From contig OX365952.1 of assembly GCA_947247005.1 (NCBI GenBank), positions 2,812,501-2,876,500 of the forward strand: a stretch of 64,000 nt of DNA, written 5' to 3'. The notes beneath the pieces were generated by a model, which saw only the letters and a program-made list of their open reading frames with translations, searched no databases and had not been told where the DNA came from. This stretch comes from Spisula solida (taxonomy: Eukaryota; Mollusca; Bivalvia; Venerida; Mactridae). The position numbers and the translations under genes were made by a program. The stretch's first letter is position 1, and each line of letters opens with the position of its first letter. This document shows, piece after piece, positions 45,091 to 57,304 of the stretch.

Positions 45091-45846
45091 TACCGTATAG
45101 CGGGTAATTTCTGCCAGTTTTTATTTCTGCGTTTTTTGCGGTTTGAGGCTGTCCCGTAAAATTAAATTTCGCAAAATTAAACATCCGTAAAAATTTTGTT
45201 CGCTAAATTTAACTTCCATATTTTGCTTCAATATACTGGTAATATACCTTTAATCTATATCTTTCTAGTGTTTTGTTACTGTCGTATTTTTCACACGTAT
45301 AGTGATCGACTGTCTTTGTTTGCTTGTTTGTTTAACAATTAATGAATGGTATGTGTTATATCGGTATTGACCCTCAATACACGTTGATGTAAGTTTAACA
45401 ACTGGTTCAATTTGCAGCACTGTAGTTTGTATTGATATTCGAGCACAGCCAGATATCATCATATGTGGTTTTAGGGGTGCGGAGATAATAGACTGGGTTG
45501 AGAATAATATGCCATTAAATGCATTGATTTAGTTTACCGGTAGTGCATGTACTGCTGAAAATGTTCTGTTCTGATGTTCCTAAAATGAAAAAAGCTGAGT
45601 TCTGTATAAAATTAACAATTAAATCTAAATCATACAAGCAGTGTTATCATGTTGTTGATCATGCCGTAGTAGATACGGTAGTTATTTACCATTCGCAGAA
45701 ATTTCTTCCGGTTTCGGAAACCCGCAGAAATTAATACCCGATTTTCTGGTAGGTCGCAGAAATAAAAACCGCAGAAATAAAACCTACCCATTTTAGGCCC
45801 AAAATCGCAAAATTTTCTACCCGCAGAAATAATCCGCTATACGGTA
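45091..45846. mobile_element. TIR element with TACCGTATAGCGGGTAATTT termini
   Basis: Left TACCGTATAGCGGGTAATTT plus CTGC, and right GCAGAAATAATCCGCTATAC plus GGTA, are inverted with one indel. The outer TA may be the target duplication. The interior near each end repeats CGCAGAAAT or its complement. 756 bp, with a 63-codon ORF at 45543-45734 that is not a transposase. Likely a Tc1/mariner-type MITE. Confidence 0.85.
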
Positions 45847-45849
45847 TCC

Positions 45850-46350
45850 AATAAGAACAACAACAACATGTAATTAGTTTTCGCGACCTTTATCCCGCGA
45901 ATATTTTTACATTTGTTGACGATTTTGGAGGGATTTTTTATTACATCTCGGCGAGGAATTACGAAAATGCATTCGTTTTACAATAACCTACAACTACGAT
46001 GTGGAATTATAAGTCCGGTCCGGATACGTAAAGACCCGAAACGGACTTTATACTAATTGTATTGCAAAGGGAAGTAACCGCTTTGCAAAGGGAAGTTACC
46101 AGAACATGTGTCGTTTTTATTAGATTTTCTTAAGATTGGTTGGTATTTCGCACATATGAACGATTCCCGCTCGACTTACTTCGTTATCTCAGAGTAATCG
46201 TGTGTCTCATAACAGTTTGTAGCATCGTTTATGCACTGAAAATGTTAAAATTTCCTTCCGAAGCGGGCAAAAAAATGGTTGCCATTTTTGTTTCCAAACA
46301 TTTAGGAAATAGCCCTCCCCATCTAAAAGATGGGTTGCACAGCAACTATG
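45850..46350. other. No confident gene
   Basis: The 86-codon ORF at 46140-46400 runs into a repeat fragment and is not called. Confidence 0.35.
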
Positions 46351-46354
46351 GTAG

Positions 46355-46480
46355 ACTGATCATTATTATCTTTTCTTTTCTAGACAGGGGCCTACGCTAG
46401 TTTTTTGAATATTTTTAAAAATCATTAAAAAAATTAAAAGAAAATTTATGAGCTGCCGAATATCGCATTTTAAGGAGGTA
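46355..46480 (+). repeat. Long interspersed repeat, fragment B
   Basis: TTTCTAGACAGGGGCCTACG, AATATTTTTAAAAATCATT and GAGCTGCCGAATATCGCATT match 48070-48165. Confidence 0.75.
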
Positions 46481-46484
46481 CGCG

Positions 46485-47675
46485 CACCTTTGATCTAACG
46501 ATCGAATTTTCCTTGAAACATCTTAAAATGACAGAACAGTCTTCTAAAACAACATTGAAATCATAAAAATGATATGTCACCAGGCTCGTTTTCGACATAC
46601 ATGGCTTTCTAATGACCTACCATTGTATTTTGGTCATTTTATCTATTTCCTGCATTTATGGCATCATTATGTTCTTTTTAAGATTATTACTGTATGAAAC
46701 CACTTTTAAGCAATGCATGATATTTTATGTGTTCAATGGTCATTCCTATTGACATTAGTCACAATTCCAGCTGCCTGGTGAACAAATTCAGTATTTGAAC
46801 ATGATAAATAGTTACCCCACCCACTTGCAAAAAAGTGTGATTTTCATACAGGCAAAAAATAAAAAAGTTAAAAATATCTAATTTGTGCGATAATATTTTG
46901 TTTATTTTCATTTTCAGTTCAATTCAAGCACTATTTTGCCTTTTGTTCAAGATAACACTAAATTCAAGTACTTTTCAAGGTTGAACCAAATTTCAAGGAC
47001 TTTTAAAAACCTGTGCGAACCTTGCTGTAATGTCGATATGGTGAATAAGACACTTCATTTTTGACATAGACGCTTGGTTTTTGACAGAACTACAAAATTA
47101 TAATGATTAAAGTTAATAATGTACAAGAAATGGTGCATTTATTTTCGTCTTTACTCTTGAAGCTGTTTAAAACTCCTTTCACAATTGTCGTAGGACTTTT
47201 TTGTCGCACGATACTGAAAATGGTAATTATGTGGAGGGGTCACTTGTCGCACGACGGGCGTGTAACGAATCTACGATACAAATTGGGGAACTATCATGTG
47301 TCAGTTGCAAGATGGACGTACGATCTTCACACAACATAACAACTGACGCACGACAGCCATACGATGAACAGATGTCGTACGCCCTTCCTACGATCGATAT
47401 ACGTCTTTCGCATGAAATTAGGATTGAACTATTATAGGTGTTGAACTATTGGCTAAGTTTCAGCAGATGGATATAATTAATGAAAATGTCCTACCAAACT
47501 CTTATTTTTTGAATAATAAAGAAAATTATAGTTAACATCACTGAGGGCAATATCAAAATGGCAAAATGCACCGAGACAATATCAACTATATTCTATATTG
47601 AGTTTTTTTTAATTTTTCCTCCTTAAAAAAACATGTTTATTTTGGTCAATGGTCAGTATTGAAAAACAACAGTAG
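46485..47675. other. No gene; CGTACGA-type patch at 47200-47410
   Basis: The patch holds GTCGCACGA, GTCGTACGC and GGACGTACGATC phrases. The two overlapping 78-codon ORFs at 47103-47437 are products of its GC content. Confidence 0.4.
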
Positions 47676-47679
47676 ACAG

Positions 47680-48315
47680 TTGTCAGATTCCATTATTATC
47701 AGTAACATGATCATCCAGTACAGGATGATTGCTGATCATATGATTCATAAAATTGTTAAATGTACAGTAGAAATATTGGGTACGAAGTAACGAAGGACGA
47801 TACGAACCTGCTTTCGTTTAAGTTCATTGTATAACTACGTTGATTATGTGTATAAAATACGACTTTCCTTGTTTAAAACAAGTACTTCAGTTAATAATCA
47901 GTTAATTTAACTGATATATGCAGCCTGACACGTTCAGTGATTTTCACCGCTGTGTTTTCCCAGATGGCGGTCAATTGACTTAAAATCAGGGGAGGTAATA
48001 CCTCTGTTACTAAGCAACTGAGTTCTTACCTCCCATACTGCCTTGTTAATTATTATCTTTTTTAATATTTTCTAGATAGGGGCCTACTCTAGTTTTTGGA
48101 ATATTTTTAAACATCATTCAAAAATAAAAGAAACTTAATGAGCTGCCGATTATAGCATTTTAAACAACTTTTGTTATTCTATTGGCAGCCATTTTTCAGT
48201 ATCATTCTTTCAGTGCGGAATTGTAACACAAATTTCCAAATCCATTAGTGCATTCGAACTCTGGCCAAATCACGCGACAGATGTTACCATAAAGTGGATC
48301 AATTTTCGGCCTGCG
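47680..48315 (+). repeat. Long interspersed repeat, copy C
   Basis: Inverted partner of 55425-56280. Shares GAAGGACGATACGAACCTGC, TCAGGGGAGGTAATACCTCT, TTCTTACCTCCCATACTGCC, TTCTATTGGCAGCCATTTTT and AGATGTTACCATAAA. It lacks the GAGCGCTTTC segment present in A and D. Confidence 0.85.
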
Positions 48316-48589
48316 GATAGTCCGCTAATAGGTTCGGAATCCAGATTTAAATAAATTAATGGACTTTTGTCATTTAGATCTTCAAATATGACATTTGGAT
48401 TATTAATGGCTTTTACGGCGAAAACTTTAAACCTCATTAAAACTGCAAATTCACGTCTCATTAAATAATTTAAGATGTAGGTTAATCTAAAAACACGTGC
48501 TTTTAGATCAGTTGACATGTCTGTTGTAGACAACTAAATCGTTGTTTAAATGTCACAGTGTAAGATACATGTTCACAAGGTATTTTCAT

Positions 48590-48972
48590 GTTATAGTTAG
48601 AACATATTAAGTAAATTTTAATGATTAAAAAGGGCGGAGCGAGCGAAGCGAAGCGAGTCCTTTTTAGTCATTAAAATTTACTTAATATGTTCTAACTAAC
48701 TTAGAATATAACATGTAGGTTATATATATAATGTAGGTTATATTCTAACTACATTTAGAATATAACCTACATTATGAGCCAATTAAAACGCCACATTTTC
48801 GCGGTTAAATGAAAATTTAATCATTAAAATTTTCTCTTACCAGACTTGACGTCATGCGTTGGCGCTAATTTCTATCGGCCAATCAGAATGCAGAATGTTA
48901 TATTCTAAGTTCGCTTCGCTCGCTCCGCCCTTTTTAATCATTAAAATTTACTTAATATGTTCTAACTATAAC
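48590..48972. mobile_element. MITE with perfect 63-bp terminal inverted repeats
   Basis: 48590-48652 and 48910-48972 are exact reverse complements, with GGGCGGAGCGAGCGAAGCGA at the inner end of each arm. A third, slightly changed copy of the arm (48653-48706) follows the left TIR and forms a second hairpin. The middle has repeated TATAATGTAGGTTATATTCT phrases and TTGACGTCATGCGTTGGCGC. 383 bp, no ORF. Confidence 0.93.
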
Positions 48973-49069
48973 GTATATCATCTATAAAAAATAAAAGCAG
49001 ACTTAAATAGTCACTTTTTACTGTTGAAACGAAGCCATTTAGCTAAGGCATTCAGCATTTTGATGGTTG

Positions 49070-49240
49070 AAACTAGTTCATTCAGCATTTTGACAGCCGG
49101 GACTTGGGCAGTTCAGTTTTTCGTTCAGGTATGTGATGGCATTGTGCCGTGCAATTGTGGGGTGTGGTGTTTTTATGTTTTCAGTGCTCGACTGGTTAAG
49201 TTGAGTGCTGCCTTCCCTGTCAGACTTTTATCTTTTAAAA
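49070..49240 (+). repeat. Dispersed TGAGTGCTGCCTTCCCTGTC family, best copy
   Basis: Full order: TTCAGCATTTTGACAGCCGG, TTTTTCGTTCAGGTATGTGA, TGGCATTGTGCCGTG, TTTTATGTTTTCAGTGCTCG, TTAAGTTGAGTGCTGCCTTC, CCTGTCAGACTTTTATC. About 170 bp. The 90-codon ORF at 49024-49296 is read-through. No tRNA-like boxes seen. Confidence 0.8.
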
Positions 49241-49299
49241 TGTTCGCAGAATATGCGCCGAAATATGCATACAAACAACTGTGGCATTCAGCCTAAAGA

Positions 49300-51700
49300 G
49301 TATAATGATCATATTTTCTTGACTTTATTTTATACAATGTATAAATATTGACCAACCGTTTCTAATTATTCCTTTTAAACATTGACAGGTTGATGAATTG
49401 TGTAAAAATTAACGTACCAGTATACTAGCAGGTAGGTAAGGTTATATCAAATTAGTTACATATAGTTTAGATCTAGTACATCCATAATTATATCTTAATT
49501 CAATGAACCATGGTGGTTACGTAAACTTTTCCTATCAACGTCAACATGGTCGCAGTTGTTGTATGATCTTGGTATCATAAAGTAACGGAAGGGGGACTGG
49601 TGTCATATTGATAATCGCCCTAAACTATTGATAGTGCATTTTGTCAAAGGAGTGTTCCTTGAAACCAAACAAGAAATAATAGGAAATCTTATTTAATGTT
49701 TCATCTTTTAGAGTCTAACGAAGTTAAAATACTGTCACTACGTGTGTTATCACACTCATATCCTTAATACACGTCAAATATTAACAATTCAATGGGGAAT
49801 CTTTTAATAAGGTTCTTAATTGTGAAATAACTTGTACTTTAGACAGAGGAGATTGACCTAAGTTCGTAGATTAATAATGTTATCCTTAACAAATTATAAC
49901 AAAGAGACCTTAAGAATAAAACATATTTTAGGTAGTCGTGAACTTTTCACCGAACCCAATTATATTCATCATCAACTAATTCTAGCTTTAGTGCGAGATG
50001 TTGGCTATTATTCTGTTTCAACATCAAAAGATTTTTCATTTAGAAACTTGTTAGGTATACGCAATATATGGGGAATTCAGGTTTATCCAAAGGTCAGTTT
50101 CTCCTGAAGTCGGAGTTCATAGAGCGATCTTGCGGGGAAAAACGGATGCGTCTTATTAACATGTACCGTTATCAATATGGCATATTAAATGGCGTTGCAT
50201 TTTTTCTAATCTAAGTGCTTACAACCGAATATCTCAATTATCTACATGTATGAAGAAATGTCAAGATCATAAAAATAAATATGCACATTATAATGTGTTT
50301 TTGTTCGTCGACTACGTACTGTTTAATACATTGATTTACATGACAAAACGCGCGATAAAGTAAATTATTCGCCTGTGCTTACAAATCATTGTAACCAATT
50401 CAATTTAAAGGCAAAGTTATGTATAATATTTCAAGTAGAGAAACTGATACAATGTGTACTGCAAAAACTGCCGTCGATAATGATAAATACTGGACTTACA
50501 AAATGGCTGTACGGTTTCCTCCATGTTTAATAGTACGCAAATGGTGACAATGAAGAATACTAAACTAATCGGACACTACTTGTCTGGAAAAATAATGTCA
50601 AAAAGAAATCGCTACACAAGCAACAATATAAATTTACAATCATACAAGGTTTTCTGGACTTTTCTGTTTTCAGCGCGTTGATACACCCAGACACTCCGGC
50701 GAGTACAATGTTAACGTAGGTGACAATAACCTGTTAAGATTGTGCAAACCCTCGGCAAATTGTGATAACCAGACGAAAGCGACCCTCTCTTGGAAAATAA
50801 CAGCTCTTCAACAAAACATCAACAAGTTAAAAATACGACTTAACAATTAGTGTACTGACGCATTAATAAAATTGAATTGCGATACATTTGTAATTCCGCA
50901 ATGATCAATTATGAGCGAATTTGTATAAACGGTTATAAAGCCTCAAATGTTTCGGCGTTCAGCAATTCTGTATGCACTATGTTGACTTCTAAAAAGCTAA
51001 ATAAACTAGACGAAAGTATACACGACTGTTGTTGTAAATACTCAGTTTTTAATTAATATTCATTAAACGTTTCACCCAACTTGTTAAATAACCAAATACC
51101 AGTCATATTCATTCCACCATATGTTTTGTTGTTTCCGTTGTATTTTGTCTGGTTTTGAATGGCATACAAATCTAAACATCGATATTTCAATTTATTTTAA
51201 GATCACAATTGCAGGACTTTCCAGATTAGTGATTGGTTATATTAATTCTGGAATTGCGAAGGTTTTTAGAGATGTTTTCCAATGTACCTTTCATTGTCAT
51301 ATTTCGGTCACTCCAAGATTTTAACACTGGTTAAAAACATATATTTTGGGTTTTATATTGTTATTGAGCATACATTGTTTGCTATTGTTGAACCTTATTC
51401 CTAACGCAGTTGCTGAGTTTAAAATGTTCAAATAAATCGTTTTCCGTAACAAAAAAATGTGGTTTGGTGTCTTAATGATAACATACGCAGTCACTTACGT
51501 TACATTTAGGTGTGTTTCTATTGCAATCCTGATATTTTGCCAAATGAGTTTTGTGTATTTATTAGGCTTTCAAAAGAGTCTTTAGAATCGTTAAGTGGAA
51601 ACACGCAGCGTCCGGATTATTACTACAAGTTTGAAAATAGAAGCACATAACAAATCCTTCGTAAGGGGAAATATCAGTCACATGGTATTAAAGGCCATTA
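49300..51700. other. No confident gene
   Basis: ORFs at 49877-50107 (76 codons) and 51121-51324 (67 codons) have plausible composition but no splice support or known domain. Confidence 0.35.
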
Positions 51701-51702
51701 CT

Positions 51703-51888
51703 GTATAATGTGGTTAGGTTGGCAACCTGGAAATATTGGCGTGTTTCGTTAATTTATTTATTTCCACTAGCGGAAATTTAAGCTTACATAGAATTCTACT
51801 AACAAGTAAAAGAATCGCTATTTTTTCCACACGCCAAATGTAGGAAAATTAAACACTTTTTACCCGCGGAATTATCCACTTATACCAT
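51703..51888. mobile_element. Possible decayed relative of the 45091 TIR element
   Basis: Left TACTGTATAATGTGG and right TTATCCACTTATACCA are partly inverted and resemble TACCGTATAGCGG / CCGCTATACGGTA. The interior has TTTATTTCCACTAGCGGAAA. Confidence 0.35.
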
Positions 51889-51889
51889 C

Positions 51890-54848
51890 GGATTGAAATG
51901 AGCTCCTAAAACTGCTATGTTACATTTGTATATGTAGGTAGATAATTTTACTTACGTCAGATTGCAACTAATACAGTAATTCTCAAATTGAGACGGCGCC
52001 ACTATAAAAAGAATCAGATCCCATTTCCTTTAGATGCCATCAACTCAAAGACGCTCGTTCAAAAAAAAATTCATTCATTTCCTTGTGCGTGTCTGGACAC
52101 AATAAATGTAAAACATGTCTTGTATCAAGCTAGGACATGCGTACTGAGTCAACTGATTATATAATAGGTTCGGACTCCCCAATTTAATTTCTTAATGGAC
52201 TTTTGTCATTGAGACATTCTAATCTTATTTAATATACTTCAAATTGGACAGATAAATGGCTAGTGTCATTCAACCCCTCGGAATCAGTATATCAACTAGT
52301 CTTAGGCTTAGGAATAAAAGAACGTGTGTCCTTACCCATCTTTGCATAGGAATAAACAATGCATTAAGTGTGAAAGTGTTAAAGATGGGAGTTTCTACCC
52401 ACAACATATTGGTGCAGTTTTATCAAATGGCTGCAGTTGGCATCAACTACACTGTCAATAAATATATGAACACTGTACAAATGTATGTTTTTGTAATGCG
52501 TAAAACAATTTTCTCTTTCAAGAAAGCAACTCACGTTATATATTCATAATATGAGGTTTCGGCATACTGTAACCAAATTAGATGTTTCATCAGTCAGACA
52601 AAATACAAAACGAATGATCTTGTATTGGCGCTGGTGCTTCTAAACTAATATCACTAGAGAACAGAAGTACATTTGTAATTGTAATAGATTAAGAACCTCT
52701 TTCTGACAGAAGAAAACACTAATCAACTCATTAAATTTCTTCAAACATCTCTTATTTCTGGCTATGATGACTCCAAAATTCTAGATCAGTATTTTAATTC
52801 GTTTTTAATTTCATCCGCCTGGGGTTGCAATAAAGCCAATCCCGTAATACTCAATGTCTCTAAGATTTATCGTCATTTAAAATTTCAAACATCATCTTTC
52901 TATAAATAAAACATTTAATGACGCATGACTATATTTACATAAATTATACATGGGAAACTAGACGTTTTGTGCATACACGTCCGAACTATTTAAATGTAGT
53001 ACTTTGAATCGGCACTTATTTTTTAAAAATATCTAATTCAAATTTATGTCAACGTGAAAAGTTGAAACTATCTTAAATTTTTTTTTTTAGTGTATTAATG
53101 TTTTATTTCACTTATAAATACATAAATAATTATAATGAATAATTAACGTAAATTCCAATTAAATAAATCTGTAACAATTACAATATAAAAAAGACAGATA
53201 GACGTATTATTGAAAAGCTTAGATCTACATGATGTTATGATGTTTAAAATACAACAATTTACAATAGCACAATATAACAAAGCTGTGGAGTATTTTATAT
53301 CAATGCCCGTGAGGGTCCAACATTGCTAATAAACTTTATTCTTTTATATCCAATCAAACTCGTTATAATGATAAAACAAACGGCATCGTTGATTTGGCTT
53401 CAATGTTTTATTGTGTTTAGATGATTGAGAGTATTGGCACAATTATACGATAAAAGTGATGGCCTTGGAAATATTTCAAATATGTCTTACATTGACTACA
53501 TCTACAAGAAACATGCATTGCTACCAGAAAAACGCTAACAGATGCAATTGACAATTAGATCTTCTTTTTCTAAAGGATCGTACGTTTACTATCATCTTGA
53601 CTTGGTGTATTAAATGTTATGTATGCTGATGGCAACCTACACATACCTAACGTTCTGTCCATATCACCTCAGAAAGCAACGCCAAAATCTCGATTGTTTA
53701 TTTCTTTTTCTTTATCAAATCTAACAATTTATACCTTGTTGTAAAGCTAAGTCTAAGAGGCAATTGCAACTTTTTTAACCGTTGGTTCCAGGACCCTTTT
53801 GATTTTTATGAATAACCAAAAACACTTGATACATGTTAGTTAATCAATAATGAAATAACGTGGGAAAAAGGAGAAAAGGGAGCCGAAAATAGGACACGGC
53901 ACGACACGACACGCAATTGTGCATGGAGAAATACGACCAGAAACTATATTATAGTCAAATGCATTAATTTCATTATTCAAATCATGCTTTTAAATGTGTT
54001 GAAAGTGCATGAAAACATGTTACAAAATGTCTATACAATGCTTTTTTATTTATAAATTCCTGATTACATGGATGTCATTTCCTTATTTGAAAATCAGACA
54101 GCAATCGCTAGTGTATGCAATGCTTTTAACAATCGCCTCGTGGACGTCTTTTAGATTATATGAGTGTATATTGTACTAAATCAAAGGAAATGAGGTGCTA
54201 TATAGTTACTCTGCTTTATTGTGTACAACACTTAACAATTAAGAATGTCTGTCAAAAAATACAGATCAGAATAAAATTCATGGAGAGGAAACAGCCGTGG
54301 TGTTGGACATCCGACGCTAGACGTGAAAGTGGTGGTTCAATCGTTAACACTACAATCGCTGAATTCGATGGTAATACTCAGTTGATGCATAATTATTACA
54401 GTCGCGGCTCCCATACGACGAGGGCGACTTCGTGTCTTTGTGCAAAACTGTCGCTATCGTTTCAACTGAATGTGGGTGTTCAATATAGAAATGCTCGTAT
54501 ATACTGTTTACATTCGATAAATTAAACAAGAAATATCTTTAAAAAAGATATACAGCGTTGAGTTTAATGACAATCTGTGATTGTTACATGTATTTGTTCA
54601 ATACATTTGCGATGTAATTAGTTTTAATTAGTTTATATACCAAACGAAACGCTGTACATTTTTGTATTAAGGCAGACAGTTCCCGTTACTTATATAATAT
54701 GAAGTAACATTTTATGGGAGATACTGACTGGAAAACATGCGCATATTAAAAAATTAACTTTGAAAAGGATGAGCTAAAAGTTTGTCTACCACACATGTGG
54801 CCGAGCGGAGGGGTTTTGTCAACCTTTGATAATTTTTATCCACCTGTA
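51890..54848. other. No confident gene
   Basis: ORFs 52256-52549 (97 codons) and 54160-54525 (121 codons) are unmatched. A short repeat shared with 48325-48385 (AATAGGTTCGGA, TTAATGGACTTTTGTCATT) lies at 52163-52225. A tRNA-like A-box phrase GTGGCCGAGCGG lies near 54798. Confidence 0.35.
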
Positions 54849-54850
54849 TA

Positions 54851-54943
54851 CACAGGTAACTGTATCATTAATAAATAGTACCTAAAAAAAAATTTTTTTA
54901 AATTTTTTTTAGGTACTGTTTATTAATGATACAGTTACCTGTG
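54851..54943. mobile_element. Near-perfect foldback element
   Basis: CACAGGTAACTGTATCATTA on the left pairs with TAATGATACAGTTACCTGTG on the right. Pairing extends through ATAAATAGTACCT with one mismatch into an A8-9/T8 stem. 93 bp. The left arm alone recurs at 8191-8214. Confidence 0.93.
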
Positions 54944-54949
54944 CCTGTA

Positions 54950-55420
54950 TAAGTATAAAATAAAACCTAAATAATTGGAATGAACATATTTACATTACAA
55001 AATACTGTTATAAAATTATAAAATATGCTATCATAACTTACAGACAATTAAGTTGACTGCACACTTAATACACCAAATAAAGAATGGTCCATGACATTTG
55101 TGCAGTTTACCCTAGAAACCTGCATTTTCACGTTATTGTATTCTTCTCATTAAAAAACTAAGTGCACACCCTAAGTTTATATGTATAATAAAATATTATT
55201 TTTGTTTTGATTTTGAAGTACATGATCTATTGATGTCAAGAAGTTTAATGAAAGCTTAGGATAAAACATGGTCACATATATTGTTAATTATGCATGTTGT
55301 TTTTACAAGATACAAAATAATGTTAATTTAATCAGTATCGGAGTATTCATGTAATCAAACATTTTTTCCAACAAACTAATTATTTGCATTTAATTTTGTG
55401 TTTAGAAGTTTAAAACCAAT
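54950..55420. other. AT-rich spacer, nothing recognised
   Basis: No ORF. Confidence 0.45.
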
Positions 55421-55424
55421 TTAA

Positions 55425-56280
55425 AACAATAGTATTTTTAACACTGAACCGGTTTATGGTAACACCTGTCACGTGATGTGGTCAGAGTTCGATTGGAAAT
55501 TTGTGTTACAATTCCGCACTGAAAGAATGATAATGAAAATGGCTGCCAATAGAATAACAAAAGTTGTTAAAAATGCGATATTGGGCATCTCATAAATTTT
55601 CTTTTATTTTTAATGATGTTTAAAAATATTCCAAAAACTAGAGTAGGCCCATAGAAAACATTAAAAAAGATAACAAATTAACAAGGCAGTATGGGAGGTA
55701 AGAACTCTGTTGCTTAGTAACAGAGGTATTACCTCCCCTGGTTTAAACTCAATCGTGACACTTCGGACAATCTTATGAACTTATGACCGCCATCTTGAAA
55801 ATTCAGCGGTGAAAATCACAGACCGAGGCAGGCTGACTTTAATATCAGTTAAATTAACTGCTTAAACCACGAAAGTACTTGTTTTAAACAAGGAAAGTCG
55901 TATTTTATGCACACAATCAATGTAGTTATACAATGAACTTAAATTCCTGCAGGTTCGTATCGTCCTTCGTAACTTCGTACCCAATATTTCGTATCAAACC
56001 GCTATCGAGCGCTTTCTTGCACTCGCCTAGCAAAGTGTTAAGAAACGGTATTCTATCAGCGAGCACTGCTCGCTCGTAGGGTGTCGTTGCATAGACGTAG
56101 GAAAGCGCTCGGTAGCGCCTTTTTGAAACGGCTTGGTTAGGTAACGGGCTCCAGGTTCGTAACCGAACAATTAATTGTAAAGTATGCATCATCAAAAAAA
56201 TCCAGTGCTAGATGAGCATGTTACAAATAATATAGGACAACTGACATAGTCCGCTAAAATAGGCCGAGCCTTAGTTCATA
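55425..56280 (-). repeat. Long interspersed repeat, copy D (most complete)
   Basis: Minus-orientation copy containing all segments of A, B and C: GTTACCATAAACCGGTTCAG start side, CAAGGCAGTATGGGAGGTAA, GGTTCGTATCGTCCTTCGTA and the CGCTATCGAGCGCTTTCTTG ... GGAAAGCGCTCGGTAGCGCC inverted pair. About 850 bp. The minus ORF 55926-56195 is read-through of this repeat. Confidence 0.85.
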
Positions 56281-56427
56281 TTAAAGATTTCATTGGTTGT
56301 TAAAGTAGGTCAACATCCAAGCTAGACATCTAACTCTGAACAATATGGAATGATCGGATACTGCTTTAAAATAATATTGAAATATATATAAACACATGTC
56401 GAAAATAAAAGAGAAATTAAAACTAAT

Positions 56428-57300
56428 AAACAAGAGCACCACCTACGAGTACTGGACGCTCAACTTTCTCGTACTTGAAAGTAACCTTGCTAATCTTCAA
56501 GTCAAAATTCTAAGAATAACAAGGGCAGATTACTCATAAATATAGGCCACATGGAGTTACCAGCCTTGTCTGTATGAACTTCCCTTGTGATAGTGAATAT
56601 TTATGTAGGGTTTCAAGTGGATACCTTCGATAGTCTTTGAGTCATTGACATTTTTGTGAAAAGATTCAAAGTCAGAAAAGGGGAATACCTCGTATAAAAT
56701 GCTGTATAAAGTTGTTTCCCCTTGTCACTAGATGTAGTTCATCACATTCCACAAGTGTACTGACATTCAAGTTGAAAGTTTTGATAGTGTTTGAGAAAAT
56801 TCAGTTTATGTGTAAAATTTGCCACTATGTCTATGAACTAAGTCTAAACAAGGACAGATAACTCCACAAATGTTGGTCACAGAGTTATCGGAACTGTCAG
56901 TATGGACACCCTTGTGATGGCGAATAACTATGTTATGTGTCAAGTTGATACATTTGTTAGTCTTTGAGTAATTGACATTTTTGTGTAAAGATTCAAAGTC
57001 AGAAAAGGGGAATAACTCTTATAAAATGCTGTAGATAGTTGTTTCCTCTTGTCATTAGATGTAGGTCATCACATTCCACAAGTGTACTAACTTTTAAGTT
57101 GAAAGCTTTGATAGTGTTTGAGAAAATTCAGTTTTTGTGTAAAATTTGCAACTATTTCTAAGTACTAAGTCCAAACAAGGGCGGCAAATAACTCCATCAA
57201 TATTGTGATGGAGAATAACTATATAAGTTGAGTAATTGACATCTGACAATAAACTTAACCAACGCACACAAGCACACGATCCCGTCACGACTATAGCTCT
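56428..57300 (+). mobile_element. Pearl-like element, family 4
   Basis: Starts AAACAAGAGCACCACCTACG. It has two tandem units of about 327 bp (TAGTCTTTGAG at 56631 and 56958, AAGATTCAAAGTCAGAAAAG in both) and a partial third, and ends near CGTCACGACTATAGCTC. No GACG tract or clear 3' hairpin, so assignment rests on the shared 5' end and tandem core. Confidence 0.65.
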
Positions 57301-57304
57301 TTTT

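Noticed and set aside
49024..49296. Plus-strand ORF of 90 codons
   Set aside because: It coincides with the best copy of the dispersed TGAGTGCTGCC repeat and is read-through.
55926..56195. Minus-strand ORF of 89 codons
   Set aside because: It is read-through of the long interspersed repeat copy D; the corresponding frame is not kept in copies A and C.
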